Source: Promethearchaeota archaeon (lineage in GTDB: Archaea; Asgardarchaeota; Lokiarchaeia; Sigynarchaeales; SOKP01). From it: a stretch of DNA of 44,493 nt. The stretch is taken from assembly GCA_019058515.1 (NCBI GenBank), contig JAHPYY010000157.1:1-44493 (forward strand), read 5' to 3'. The notes below the pieces were generated by a model that was given only the letters and a program-made list of their open reading frames with translations, made no database searches and was not told the origin of the DNA. How positions within the stretch are numbered: position 1 is the first letter of the stretch; each line of letters begins with the position of its first letter. A program made the translations under genes and the position numbers. This document shows positions 27,230 to 35,720 of this stretch, in pieces.

Positions 27230-28390
27230 TTAATAGGTTATCTCTATTCTATTTACCCACTTTACATAAACATCTCTTACTCTGCCGGGAACTATAAGAT
27301 AGAACGGACCTCTATGATATCCACATATCTTAGAATATGGCCAAATTGGGTCTGTTACATTATGCCCTCTCTCTCCAAATTCTTGCTGCTTATAAACGAG
27401 TGCCATTAATAGCTCTGTATCCGGTAAAGGTACACTCGTTTCATTTATAAGATCGTTCGAATTCCAAGAAGGATCTATTCCTTGTTCTACATCAGTTTTA
27501 TTATAAGGGCGTTCAGCCTTCTGTCCATAGGGTCTCGGGCTTGCGAATCCGTCGACTGACCAAACTCTTAACTCGTAGTCTTTACCGTAAGCGGAGGTGT
27601 GAGACACAATCTCTTTTATTTTTCGCCCCCAATACTGCCTATCAAAATCCCACCAGTCGCTTCTCCCATACGAATACTTATTGGTTACCTCGTTCAACAT
27701 CATATTTCCGGGAGTTATTGAATATTCTACCTTTCCGTTTACTTCTACATTCACTTTCCAACTATCAATCACTTCAATTCTATCTAAATTTGTTAATGAA
27801 TTTGCCATGTTTTTGCCAAAAATTGAAAAATCTCCGCAAATATTTCCAATGGGAGAATCTGCTAACCATGTTTTATTTGCTGCGATAGCAAGAATAATTG
27901 GTTCCTGCTCATCGGCCAACATATGTTTTATTATGGTATCGGTACTAAGATGAAGTGTCTCGTAGGAACCCTTGTCATTTGTTTTTGATATAAATGTCAG
28001 GTTAAGAGCAAAATTCGTATCAAACTTTTCTAAAACGCTAAGGATATCTACACCAGTTATATAAAGTCCAAACTCTTCGTGGAAAAAATTCTCATAATAG
28101 ATTACGTCTTTATATTCGTTGATCATTGCTCCAGAAGTATCCTCTTCTTGTTCTATCGTTAATTTAACTCCATCTAATATATCTTTTAGCGTAATCTTAA
28201 CAGAATCGGTCTGATTGTTTAGTGTAAAAAATGCAGACTCTGGAGCGGTGTTCCAATCATCTGGTAAACCTCTTAATAAAGTCGGTTCTATAGGTTGACT
28301 TAAAGGGATAATAAGAAAAAAACCTAGTGTTCCAGCTAAACCTACTACTACAACTAATAGAATGCCAATGATAACATCTTTTTTTTCCAT
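27230..28390 (-). CDS. membrane-anchored protein with two sulfite-oxidase-like domains
   Basis: Residues 6-30 are an N-terminal anchor. The first domain (about 40-205) contains LKDILDGVKL, FGLYITGVDILSVLEKF, PIILAIAANKTW and IGNICGDFSIFG. The second (about 205-386) contains VNVEVNGKVEYSITPGNMM, WGRKIKEIV, YELRVWSVDGFASPRP, LLMALVYK and the typical end GPFYLIVPGRVRDVYVKWVN. Both match the oxidoreductase molybdopterin-binding fold pattern (WxG, SxDGY, GxPhRhhvPg, KWhxxI), but no Cys stands where sulfite oxidase binds molybdenum. It lies between the two EB_dh-like genes on the same strand and probably works with them at the cell surface. Confidence 0.65.
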   Translation of the reverse strand: MEKKDVIIGILLVVVVGLAGTLGFFLIIPLSQPIEPTLLRGLPDDWNTAPESAFFTLNNQTDSVKITLKDILDGVKLTIEQEEDTSGAMINEYKDVIYYENFFHEEFGLYITGVDILSVLEKFDTNFALNLTFISKTNDKGSYETLHLSTDTIIKHMLADEQEPIILAIAANKTWLADSPIGNICGDFSIFGKNMANSLTNLDRIEVIDSWKVNVEVNGKVEYSITPGNMMLNEVTNKYSYGRSDWWDFDRQYWGRKIKEIVSHTSAYGKDYELRVWSVDGFASPRPYGQKAERPYNKTDVEQGIDPSWNSNDLINETSVPLPDTELLMALVYKQQEFGERGHNVTDPIWPYSKICGYHRGPFYLIVPGRVRDVYVKWVNRIEITY

Positions 28391-28618
28391 ATTCTATTGT
28401 TTCTAATTAAATTGATAGAACACTATTAAGAATACAATAAAAGCTTTATGAATGGTGGGATATAACGCAAAGAGTAAAAATTTATGGGGTTTAGAGAACT
28501 TGAATTAGAATTGTGAGAGTAATTATTCAAACTGGTTGACCTTTTTTGGAAGTTTTACATTTATGGTAAATTAAGACGTTTTTTGTAAAAAAAATAAGAA
28601 TTTTTTGATGCCTAATGT

Positions 28619-29497
28619 CTAATTAGCATTTAAAATTATTTTATGTTTTCTTTGGAATGTTATAATGATGAGTGATGTAGTTAATCCCATATATAGTAGA
28701 AATTCGTAAGAAAATCCTGGAATTACTGCTGGAGTGCCCAACTCTGTAATATTTAGAAGATATGTCCACGAAATTGCATGATCTTGGTGATATCCATTAT
28801 CAACTACTCCCATATTAAATAAGTATTCACCAACTTTGTCAAATTGAACGTCATATTCATCATTTGTTTGTAGTTTTCGTCTGATTTCTACTGTATAAGA
28901 TTGATTTTCTTTAAATGTATAAGCTACAATGATATCCTGACTTTCAATGCTCTTAGCTAGCCATCCTTTTTCAGAAAAACACATATCTTTTCCTTCTTGT
29001 TCTTCTCCTACTTCTCCATGGTTATACGAATCCCAAGTCCACGAGTCTACTTTTCCTCCCCCCATTTCTATAGTATCCATACCATCCCAGAATTCAGCGG
29101 AAAATTGAGGAATGCTTATGTTCCAACAAAAAAATAATCCGTCGTAATTGAGAGCTATTCCTTTAACCGTTGTAGTGTCATTCCAAGTACATAGAATGTA
29201 AATATTAGAAGCATCTAAAACCGTTGTAAGGTTCATATATACAACATAAAATTCTGTTTCTCTTTCATCAGAGGCTAAAGGAACTCTAACGGTTTCGTTT
29301 TTAAGTTCATTCCAAGTTGGGTCGTTAGAACTACCATCAATATTAATTTGAATGTGTTCTCTAAATGGTATGTTTATACAGGTTATTCCGTGTTCCTCTA
29401 AGCAACTTCCCTCCTCCCCTGGATAAGCTAAAGAGCTTGATGAGAGAGTAAAGATAATGATAAGTAAAAAAAAAGCCATTAATTTGGTCGACTTCAT
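28619..29497 (-). CDS. exported ethylbenzene dehydrogenase gamma-like (heme-binding type) protein, copy 1
   Basis: Paralogue of 26292-27164 with the same layout: signal peptide (about 1-24), the motif YPGEEGSCLEEHGIT, IQINIDGSSNDPTW, IYILCTWND, MGGGKVDSWTWD, CFSEKGWLA, VEIRRKLQTNDEYDVQF, HQDHAISWTYLL, and a C-terminal anchor helix before QRKHKIILNAN. The conserved GxVDSWxWD corresponds to the vDlWhWka signature of the EB_dh domain. Expected to sit outside the membrane and bind heme or another ligand. The 228-bp stretch between it and the next gene downstream (28391-28618) shows nothing I can identify. Confidence 0.68.
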   Translation of the reverse strand: MKSTKLMAFFLLIIIFTLSSSSLAYPGEEGSCLEEHGITCINIPFREHIQINIDGSSNDPTWNELKNETVRVPLASDERETEFYVVYMNLTTVLDASNIYILCTWNDTTTVKGIALNYDGLFFCWNISIPQFSAEFWDGMDTIEMGGGKVDSWTWDSYNHGEVGEEQEGKDMCFSEKGWLAKSIESQDIIVAYTFKENQSYTVEIRRKLQTNDEYDVQFDKVGEYLFNMGVVDNGYHQDHAISWTYLLNITELGTPAVIPGFSYEFLLYMGLTTSLIIITFQRKHKIILNAN

Positions 29498-29619
29498 AAT
29501 TTTTTACTATAAATTTGATAAAAATTGATAAAAAGGAATATTAAAAAAAGAACATGATGCTTACATTGTTTTTATAATTAAAATAGAAAAAAAATACTTT
29601 TTCGAGTTAATAAATTGGT

Positions 29620-30159
29620 TTAAATTGCCGTAATCACAATTTCGACTACATCTCTTATCCAATAATGCGTATTAACTCCATCTTCGCCAAAATAGCTAAG
29701 ATCTACTACCAATTTTAGGGTCCCATCCGATTCTGGATCAAAATCAGTGCCACCGTAAGCTAAAATTATGTTTTCTCCTTCTGTTTGAATGTCTGATAAA
29801 GGCAAATCCTGAGAATAACCATCGCTAGCTTCAATGGTAGCTTGCAAATTTGCTGCGTCGCCATTAATCAATCCGCTTAATAAACTCCAAAGTACAATCC
29901 CGGTGTATTGATCAGTTCCCTCTGTTGCTGCTTTGTTCCTCCAATCGTATTCCTTGTTTGTCACATGGGAATGTTTATCTAGTTGTAAATGACAAAGGCT
30001 CAATTCTGTGTCTTCGTTGACACCATTTCCAGTAATGGTCAAAACCGTTTCTTGTTCCGCGCATGGATCGGCAGTTAAAACGATGAATCCTGTGATAGAT
30101 GCTGCCACCACGACTACAGCTACGACGGTTACAATCCCTATAATTTTTCCCTTTTCCAT
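29620..30159 (-). CDS. membrane-anchored sulfite-oxidase-fold protein, first gene of the surface/ECF cluster
   Basis: N-terminal anchor (residues 5-30), then LTITGNGVNEDTELSLCHL, YTGIVLWSLLSG, IEASDGYSQDLPL, IILAYGGTDFDPESDG and a terminal NTHYWIRDVVEIVI. It shares order and motifs with 25729-26292. The strand where sulfite oxidases carry the molybdenum Cys reads VTNKEYDWRNKA, with no Cys. I prefer the ATG at 30159 over an in-frame TTG at 30168 because MEKGKIIG matches the MEKKDVIIG start of the sister gene at 28390. An inverted repeat and a TTTAAATA box lie upstream. Confidence 0.68.
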   Translation of the reverse strand: MEKGKIIGIVTVVAVVVVAASITGFIVLTADPCAEQETVLTITGNGVNEDTELSLCHLQLDKHSHVTNKEYDWRNKAATEGTDQYTGIVLWSLLSGLINGDAANLQATIEASDGYSQDLPLSDIQTEGENIILAYGGTDFDPESDGTLKLVVDLSYFGEDGVNTHYWIRDVVEIVITAI

Positions 30160-30168
30160 TTTTATCAA

Positions 30169-30497
30169 ATCAACTTTTTTTAAAAATATTTATTGAATAT
30201 GTACTATTTATCAATCTTTAAATAGGTTATGTATAACTATACATAACGTTCAAAAAAAGAAAGTTGTAATGAAGTTTAACAAACTTTTACGAAATTTGAG
30301 AAAATTAATACCCAAAAAAGCAAACATCATTAATTCTTAAGTTTTGTTAAGTGAACTTATTTTTAATAAACAATTTTCGAAGAGTTGTTAAAAACATATC
30401 GGGCTTTAAACATAATTTTTAAGAAATTGTGAAAATTTATTCATAGTAGGATTAATTCGATAAATGCTGATTCAACTCGTTCATTAAATAATCACTA
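30169..30497. other. 329-bp intergenic region between the SMP-30 remnant and the surface/ECF cluster
   Basis: Very AT-rich. It holds the inverted repeat at 30226-30247, a minus-strand TATA-like TATTTAAA at 30217-30224, and a 23-codon plus-strand ORF from 30269 (MKFNKLLRNLRK…) that I do not trust. No RNA gene seen. Confidence 0.5.
30226..30247. promoter_or_regulatory. 22-bp inverted repeat, candidate operator
   Basis: Arms GTTATGTATA and TATACATAAC are perfect reverse complements around the two-base centre AC. On the minus strand the site lies immediately upstream of the TATTTAAA box at 30217-30224, over the place where TFB would bind, and 67 bp before the ATG at 30159. A dimeric repressor or activator bound here would control the whole surface/ECF cluster. 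Confidence 0.55.
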
Positions 30498-31329
30498 TTA
30501 TGGGAGTCCCGCTCCAGGGACATCAACTTCTATCTTTTCTATGCGACCAGTTAATCTATCGTGTGTTGATGTCGTAATAAAAAGTGTGCGTCGCTCTGGC
30601 CCTCCTAACATACAAGCGTATGCTTGAGTCGAGACTTTAACTTTATGGGTAATTTTTCCTCCTTCTAATACTCTTATAACTTTTCCAATTCCCGGAGCAG
30701 CTACCCATACACCCCCCTCTTCATCAAGACTTATTCCATCTGGAGCAGCTGACCTTAATTGTGCCCAAATTCGACGATTAATTAGTGAACCATCCTCTGT
30801 AATATCAAAAGTCGTTAATCGAGCGGCAAATGTTTCGCTAATTATTAGGGTTTGTCCATCAGGAGTTATAACTGCACCATTTGGGAACGACATATCTTTA
30901 GCCACGACTCTCGTTTTTCCATCAATAGTTACGAGAATAACTTCAGCAGGGATAAAAGGCGCTTTATTCATCCAATCAAATCCAAAATTGCCAATATAGG
31001 CTCGTCCCTGATTATCTACTACCATATCGTTGCAATGATAAGTAGCTAAATCTTCCATATTTGCAACCTCTATTAATCTCTCAGATTCAAGTCTTAATAA
31101 ACGACAATCCTCCATCTATCAGCATTCTCCCGTCGGGAAGCCAACCTAAGCCTGAGGGTGAATTTGGAGTTTCTACAATCGTATCTAATTTTCCATCCAA
31201 AGTTAAAGTCATTATTTTATGGGAATCCATATCAGAAAACCAAAGCTTATCGTCGTGCCAACGTGGGCATTCTGGGAATTTTAAACCCTCTAAAATTATT
31301 TCAGTTTTCGCTCTGATAACTTTGCTCAT
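30498..31329 (-). pseudogene. SMP-30/gluconolactonase-type lactonase, split by a frameshift
   Basis: The first part (31329 down to 31087) reads LEGLKFPECPRWHDDKLWFSDM, SGLGWLPDGRMLI and then runs out of frame to a stop. The second (from 31115 down) continues with MEDCRLLRLES, HCNDMVVDNQGRAYIGNFGFD, FPNGAVITPDG and APDGISLDEEGGVWVA. Together they make one complete six-bladed propeller of about 275 residues with all expected metal-binding residues: the Glu of FPECP, the Asn of HCND, the Asn of FPNG and the Asp of APDG. The break lies between MLI and MEDCR near 31115. It is either a recent frameshift or an assembly indel; everything else is intact. Product would be a sugar-lactone or similar lactonase. 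Confidence 0.82.
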
Positions 31330-31459
31330 ATTATAATTTTACCAAAAGATAAATTTATACATTTCGTAAACTATCGAGTCTTAATAACGCCCTGTGATTA
31401 ATCGATTCAGAAAAATAATTAAAAGTAGTAATAAAATAATTATAAATAAAAATGTAATC

Positions 31460-32200
31460 TTATGGTAGTTTGACTGTGTTGGTGTCTTCATCCAAATTGA
31501 CGATTTCTTTTACAGCCATATGACGGATTGTTCGTACCGCCATTATGGGTGGCACATCTAGACTCTTTTTGATGTCGTCTAATTTTGCTTCACCCCCAGC
31601 TTCCATCAACCTTGCTAAAATGTCAACTTCGTGCAATTCTTCGGGATGATGTTCAATCAAAAACGATGTGAAAAAATACTTGCTTTTCGTTTCTTCTAGT
31701 TGCTTCTCAAGTTTTGTCATCTTATCTTCCGTGTAAGTGCTCTTTAACTCCTTTTCTTTATTCTCATTAGCAATTCTTTTTTGCTCTAAATCGGTTTTCT
31801 CTACTTCTTTATTTGCAATCTTTTCATTTACTGTACTTAAGTCCGAAATTAAATTTTCTAGTTCGAATTTTGGGCTTTTCATGTCGTTTACAAGTCGTTC
31901 AAGATCGTTTTTAAATTCCGTTATTTTTGAAGTTGACTCGTCTTTCTTAGCTTTCGACTCCTCGACTTTTTTCACTAACTCCTCAGAATTTGTGCGTAAG
32001 GTAGTTAGTTCAGCGTTTTGCTGTCGAATGTTCTCTTCGAGTTTTGCTATTTCTTTTTGTTCCGCTTTAATATTTTTCCATGTAGTACTTAAATCTTGGA
32101 TAATAGTTTCACTATTCTTAATAAAAGATTGTTGATAAGTATCAAATGCAGTTTCAAATTGTTCGATTAAAGCCAATATGTCCTTAATTTGAGAGCTCAT
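31460..32200 (-). CDS. coiled-coil protein with C-terminal winged-helix-like domain, second of a pair
   Basis: Residues about 5-170 are predicted as one long coiled coil (LEENIRQQNAELTTL, VEKTDLEQKRIANENKEKEL). The last about 70 residues look like a winged helix: VDILARLMEAGGEAKLDD, IKKSLDVPPIMAVRTIRHM, then a wing DTNTVKLP. It is the neighbour and apparent distant paralogue of the gene at 32202-32951, with one base between stop and start, so equal amounts are made. A heterodimer is likely. No known family recognised; structural or chromosome-associated roles are possible but unproven. Confidence 0.65.
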   Translation of the reverse strand: MSSQIKDILALIEQFETAFDTYQQSFIKNSETIIQDLSTTWKNIKAEQKEIAKLEENIRQQNAELTTLRTNSEELVKKVEESKAKKDESTSKITEFKNDLERLVNDMKSPKFELENLISDLSTVNEKIANKEVEKTDLEQKRIANENKEKELKSTYTEDKMTKLEKQLEETKSKYFFTSFLIEHHPEELHEVDILARLMEAGGEAKLDDIKKSLDVPPIMAVRTIRHMAVKEIVNLDEDTNTVKLP

Positions 32201-32201
32201 T

Positions 32202-32951
32202 TTAGAAATCTACCTCCTTTGTTAATTTTACGGTTCCTGCGTCTTTATCGTATTCAATTGGACCATTTAAGGCTTTGATTTTATTTATAATCTGGACAGC
32301 TTGATCTTCTCTTAGATCTATTGCAATCAAGATATTTTTCAAATCTAATACTGTGTCATATTGAAGGGACGATAATAACTGGTATTCTTTTGAGCGAATG
32401 TAGCCTTTTTTTATTAACAAATTCATACCTTTTATCCTATTAGAGTATGAAGTAACGAATTTCTCACGCTTGAGATACGTTGATTCCAACTCTTTCCCTA
32501 ACTTTTTTAATTGCTCATCAAATTTTTCGTGTTCTAACGCAAGTTGGTCAATATCGGCTTCAAGTTCTTTAAATCTTTGTGTTCGAGCTTGGTGTTCCTC
32601 TTTTTTCACCTTTATTTCTTCTTGCGTTTTTTGGAGTTCATTTTGAGTCTCTTGAATTTTTTCGAGTAATTCTTGTCGTTCCTTTGTCAACTCTTCAATC
32701 TCTTCTTCTACTTTCGTGATTTCGCGTTGGTCACTGGAAATTTTGTTTTTTAAGGAAGCAATCTCGTCGTTATTTGCATCAATAGTTTTTATGGTGTTAT
32801 TCTTTTCTTCCTCTAATGATTCTATGGAGTTAAGTATGTTTTGCGGTTGTTCTTCTAATTTAGGAACAGAATCGGCGTTCAAATTGTTAATCTCGTTAAT
32901 CGCCATTAAAATTTTTTTTAATGCGGCTTTTGAGTTTGTAATTTCACTCAT
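32202..32951 (-). CDS. coiled-coil protein with C-terminal small domain, first of a pair
   Basis: 249 residues. Residues about 10-175 form a long coiled coil rich in E, K and Q (KVEEEIEELTKERQELLEK). The C-terminal part, KGYIRSKEYQLLSSLQYD, VLDLKNILIAIDLREDQAVQIINKI, then DAGTVKLTKEVDF, has the helix-helix-wing layout of its neighbour, whose end is DTNTVKLP. ATG start. Function unknown. Confidence 0.65.
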   Translation of the reverse strand: MSEITNSKAALKKILMAINEINNLNADSVPKLEEQPQNILNSIESLEEEKNNTIKTIDANNDEIASLKNKISSDQREITKVEEEIEELTKERQELLEKIQETQNELQKTQEEIKVKKEEHQARTQRFKELEADIDQLALEHEKFDEQLKKLGKELESTYLKREKFVTSYSNRIKGMNLLIKKGYIRSKEYQLLSSLQYDTVLDLKNILIAIDLREDQAVQIINKIKALNGPIEYDKDAGTVKLTKEVDF

Positions 32952-33099
32952 TGTTCGTTCTCTTTTAAATGATTATTTCAGTAAATATGTGCTAGTAATA
33001 GTACTAGGATTATAAAAATCTTTTTTTAACTACCTTTCAAATTAAAAAACTATGAAAGAAGAGGACAAGTTCTAGTCATGATTAAAAAGTAGATACATT

Positions 33100-33924
33100 T
33101 TACAAATTCAGCTTAATTTTATCTAGTACCGAGGTTTTTCTAATGCTTACATCTAATTCTCTTCTTTCAATAACAATGTTAAGATCTTCAATTAGTTTTT
33201 CGGCAAAGTAATTAAAATCAAACTTTAATTTTTGCAAATTTTTAAAATATTGAGTTAGAAATATGTTGATTAATTCAATTTTTGGTCTGGGTTGTTCTTT
33301 TTCAAAGATCCCCGGTTTTGTGTCGAGTAGTGAACAACTCAACCATGCTAAATCGTCGATATAGTTGCCATAATAGCTCTCCTCAAAATCTAAACCGAAA
33401 ACTTGATTAGACGAGAGGTTAAATATGAAATCTCTTAATCGAGTATCACCTTTGTTTAAAACTTCAAATCCACCAGAATCTATATCTTTTCGCGTGTATT
33501 GATGAAGCGTTGAAAGCCAATTCGCAAGTTGTTTAGTAGAAAGAGTAATTTGCTCATACATTTTCGGATTTAATTCGTTAAGATCGTCGATTCCATTGAG
33601 ATTATCGTTAATAAAATCGCACATGTTTTCTCCTTCTATTTTATCAAATATAAGTAAGGATTCCGTATGATAGAGTATTTTTGGAATAGCAAGAGAAGAA
33701 TTTTTTAGTTTTTTTATATTTGCCACTTCTATACTTGAATTGTCTGATTTAATCAATTTAACTACAAAACTTTCTGGAAGATTATTAATCGGTTTTTTCA
33801 GAGTTATTGCGTAAACTTCATTTTTTTTACTGGGATATTTTATAGCCTCAATTAATTCTGATCCTATGGATTTCACTGAAAAATCGTTTTCCAATTTACT
33901 TAGTATATTTTTATAATCTTCCAT
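33100..33924 (-). CDS. aminoglycoside phosphotransferase-like kinase fold protein with altered catalytic loop
   Basis: 274 residues with a small N-lobe (FVVKLIKSD holding the ATP-site Lys) and hinge LLIFDKIEGENM. The catalytic loop reads NKGDTRLRDFIF; a typical APH loop is HGDLHPGNhhh. The catalytic Asp is kept, the leading His is Lys, and the metal-binding Asn is Asp. The second metal motif is present as GLDFEESYYGNYIDDLAW. It may phosphorylate a small molecule, or the substitutions may signal altered activity. It sits between the SDR-QueC gene (68 bp upstream) and the coiled-coil pair. Confidence 0.72.
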   Translation of the reverse strand: MEDYKNILSKLENDFSVKSIGSELIEAIKYPSKKNEVYAITLKKPINNLPESFVVKLIKSDNSSIEVANIKKLKNSSLAIPKILYHTESLLIFDKIEGENMCDFINDNLNGIDDLNELNPKMYEQITLSTKQLANWLSTLHQYTRKDIDSGGFEVLNKGDTRLRDFIFNLSSNQVFGLDFEESYYGNYIDDLAWLSCSLLDTKPGIFEKEQPRPKIELINIFLTQYFKNLQKLKFDFNYFAEKLIEDLNIVIERRELDVSIRKTSVLDKIKLNL

Positions 33925-33992
33925 TTTTGGTTAAGTTTACGTTCACTTCAGTCAGATACAAATTAATAAAGGATAAATTTTGTATAAAAATT

Positions 33993-35564
33993 TTATTCTC
34001 TCTTCAACGGATCTAAAATATCCAATTCTTTGAATGCGTTTTTACGCTCTATACACGAGGAGCAATTTCCACATGGATAATCCCCGTCAGTGTTACAACT
34101 CCAAGTTAAATCAAAAGGCACGCCTAAATGCTGAGCCAATTGAATTGTTTCGATTTTACTCATATCGACAAGAGGCAAGAGGACTTTTATATCCTCAGTT
34201 TGTTTATTAACAATCCTAAATTTGTATAATTCTTCCATTAATTTAAAGAATTCACTTGAAACATCAGGGAATTTTTTAATATCTTCATGTATATGTCCGC
34301 CAATAATAGTGTTTATTCCATATATTTCAGCAATGTATCCTGCGTATGAGTAAAAGAGTAAATTTCGAAGAGGTATATACCCTTGAGGAAGATTTGCAAC
34401 ATTTGGTATTGGAAACCCTCTTTGCCTGAGTTCTAAAGATTCACTAATTAAAGGAAGCGTTATTTCCACCAATTCTATTTGATTTTGGCGTACTAATTCT
34501 CTTATCACCAATAATTCTTGTTTTGGGCGATAATCATAATTAAAGGTTAAAGCTAATGGAGTGTAATTATGTTTTATTGCCCAATATAACGTAGTCACCG
34601 AATCTATTCCCCCAGATAACAATATTAAAGCGGATTTTTCTGGAAACTGCTCTTTAACTGAAAATTCTTCCTTGATTGCGGCATTGATCGCTTTCTCCAA
34701 GGGAGAAAAACTCATTTTAAAATCCTCCAATAGTTGACTGTTGTTTCCAATCACATCGCTAAACATGACATCTACCATTTCTTTGCATATTTTTAGCCTT
34801 TCTGGAGCGTCTGATTCAGAAATATATTCAATACGAGGAAAAGGAAAGTAAAATCCTAGATGTAACGCCCGTTCATGTACTAAATGGATTAATTCTAACA
34901 TACTTACTACGGAATTTCCAACAAGTTCATAGATCTTACTCTCTTTTTTTGTATCTTCAGCTGCTTTTAAAAAACTCAAAACAGCGTCGAATACAAATAT
35001 AGGCTGCATTGGTGTTGTACCATTACCCACAATGTAAACCGTTCCTTCGTAAATTTGGTCTATTAATTCGGGAATTAACTCGTCGTTTGGACCTAAGATG
35101 TAGGAAGGTCTAAAAATGGTATAAGGAATTCCACTGTTAATAATAATTTCTTCAGCCATTAACTTGGACCAAAAATAATTATTGCTGGCCCAAGATTTTT
35201 TACCATACTCTTCAACTCCTAAACCTGATGGATATATAATTCGTTGAACTTTCGCTATATTAGCAGCTTGAATAATATTTTTCAATCCATTGATGTTAAC
35301 TTGTTCAAATAATTCCTTTGTACCACATACAACATTTGCTAAATGAATTATTGCTTTGCAATCTTCAAATGCAATAGAGAGTTCTTTAGTATCGAACCTA
35401 TTTACTATATACGCTTTAGCTCCTAACTTCGTTATAACTTCAGCGGCTTCCTTTCTCCGTACGACACCATTGATTTCCCAACCTAATTCTATAGCTTTTT
35501 TAATTACATTTTGGCCTAGAAATCCATTCGCTCCTGTTATCGCCAATTTCCTAATTAAAGGCAT
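33993..35564 (-). CDS. queC: SDR–QueC fusion: nucleotide-sugar-epimerase-like domain joined to 7-cyano-7-deazaguanine synthase
   Basis: Residues 1-300 are an atypical SDR: LAITGANGFLGQNVI near the start, FRPSYILGPND, and Y-FWS-K as the YxxxK pair. Residues about 312-523 are QueC: the ATP PP-loop LLSGGIDSVTTLYWA starts near residue 315, then LPQGYIPLRNLLFYSYAG, IIGGHIHED, LPLVDMSK, and the zinc site with Cys residues in WSCNTDGDYPCGNCSSC. QueC makes preQ0, the precursor of archaeosine. I place the start at ATG 35564 because an upstream TTG at 35579 adds only five residues before the Rossmann strand. Divergent from QueD. Confidence 0.9.
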   Translation of the reverse strand: MPLIRKLAITGANGFLGQNVIKKAIELGWEINGVVRRKEAAEVITKLGAKAYIVNRFDTKELSIAFEDCKAIIHLANVVCGTKELFEQVNINGLKNIIQAANIAKVQRIIYPSGLGVEEYGKKSWASNNYFWSKLMAEEIIINSGIPYTIFRPSYILGPNDELIPELIDQIYEGTVYIVGNGTTPMQPIFVFDAVLSFLKAAEDTKKESKIYELVGNSVVSMLELIHLVHERALHLGFYFPFPRIEYISESDAPERLKICKEMVDVMFSDVIGNNSQLLEDFKMSFSPLEKAINAAIKEEFSVKEQFPEKSALILLSGGIDSVTTLYWAIKHNYTPLALTFNYDYRPKQELLVIRELVRQNQIELVEITLPLISESLELRQRGFPIPNVANLPQGYIPLRNLLFYSYAGYIAEIYGINTIIGGHIHEDIKKFPDVSSEFFKLMEELYKFRIVNKQTEDIKVLLPLVDMSKIETIQLAQHLGVPFDLTWSCNTDGDYPCGNCSSCIERKNAFKELDILDPLKRE

Positions 35565-35720
35565 TGTAAACACTCTCAAATTACCATTATAAGAAAACGA
35601 GTATATTTTTTTATTTCTTCATTATATTTTATTAGTTCAAAAGCGTTGGGTACCTTTGAGGGTTTTTCTTAATAATTTTTAAACATAAATTATATAAACT
35701 TCAAAGTATCTTAAAATTAG

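Noticed and set aside
25729..30159. Active molybdenum sulfite oxidase
   Set aside because: The Cys ligand of molybdenum is missing in every copy; I describe only the fold.
30269..30340. 23-codon plus-strand ORF (MKFNKLLRNLRK…)
   Set aside because: Too short, no ribosome site, composition expected by chance in AT-rich intergenic DNA.
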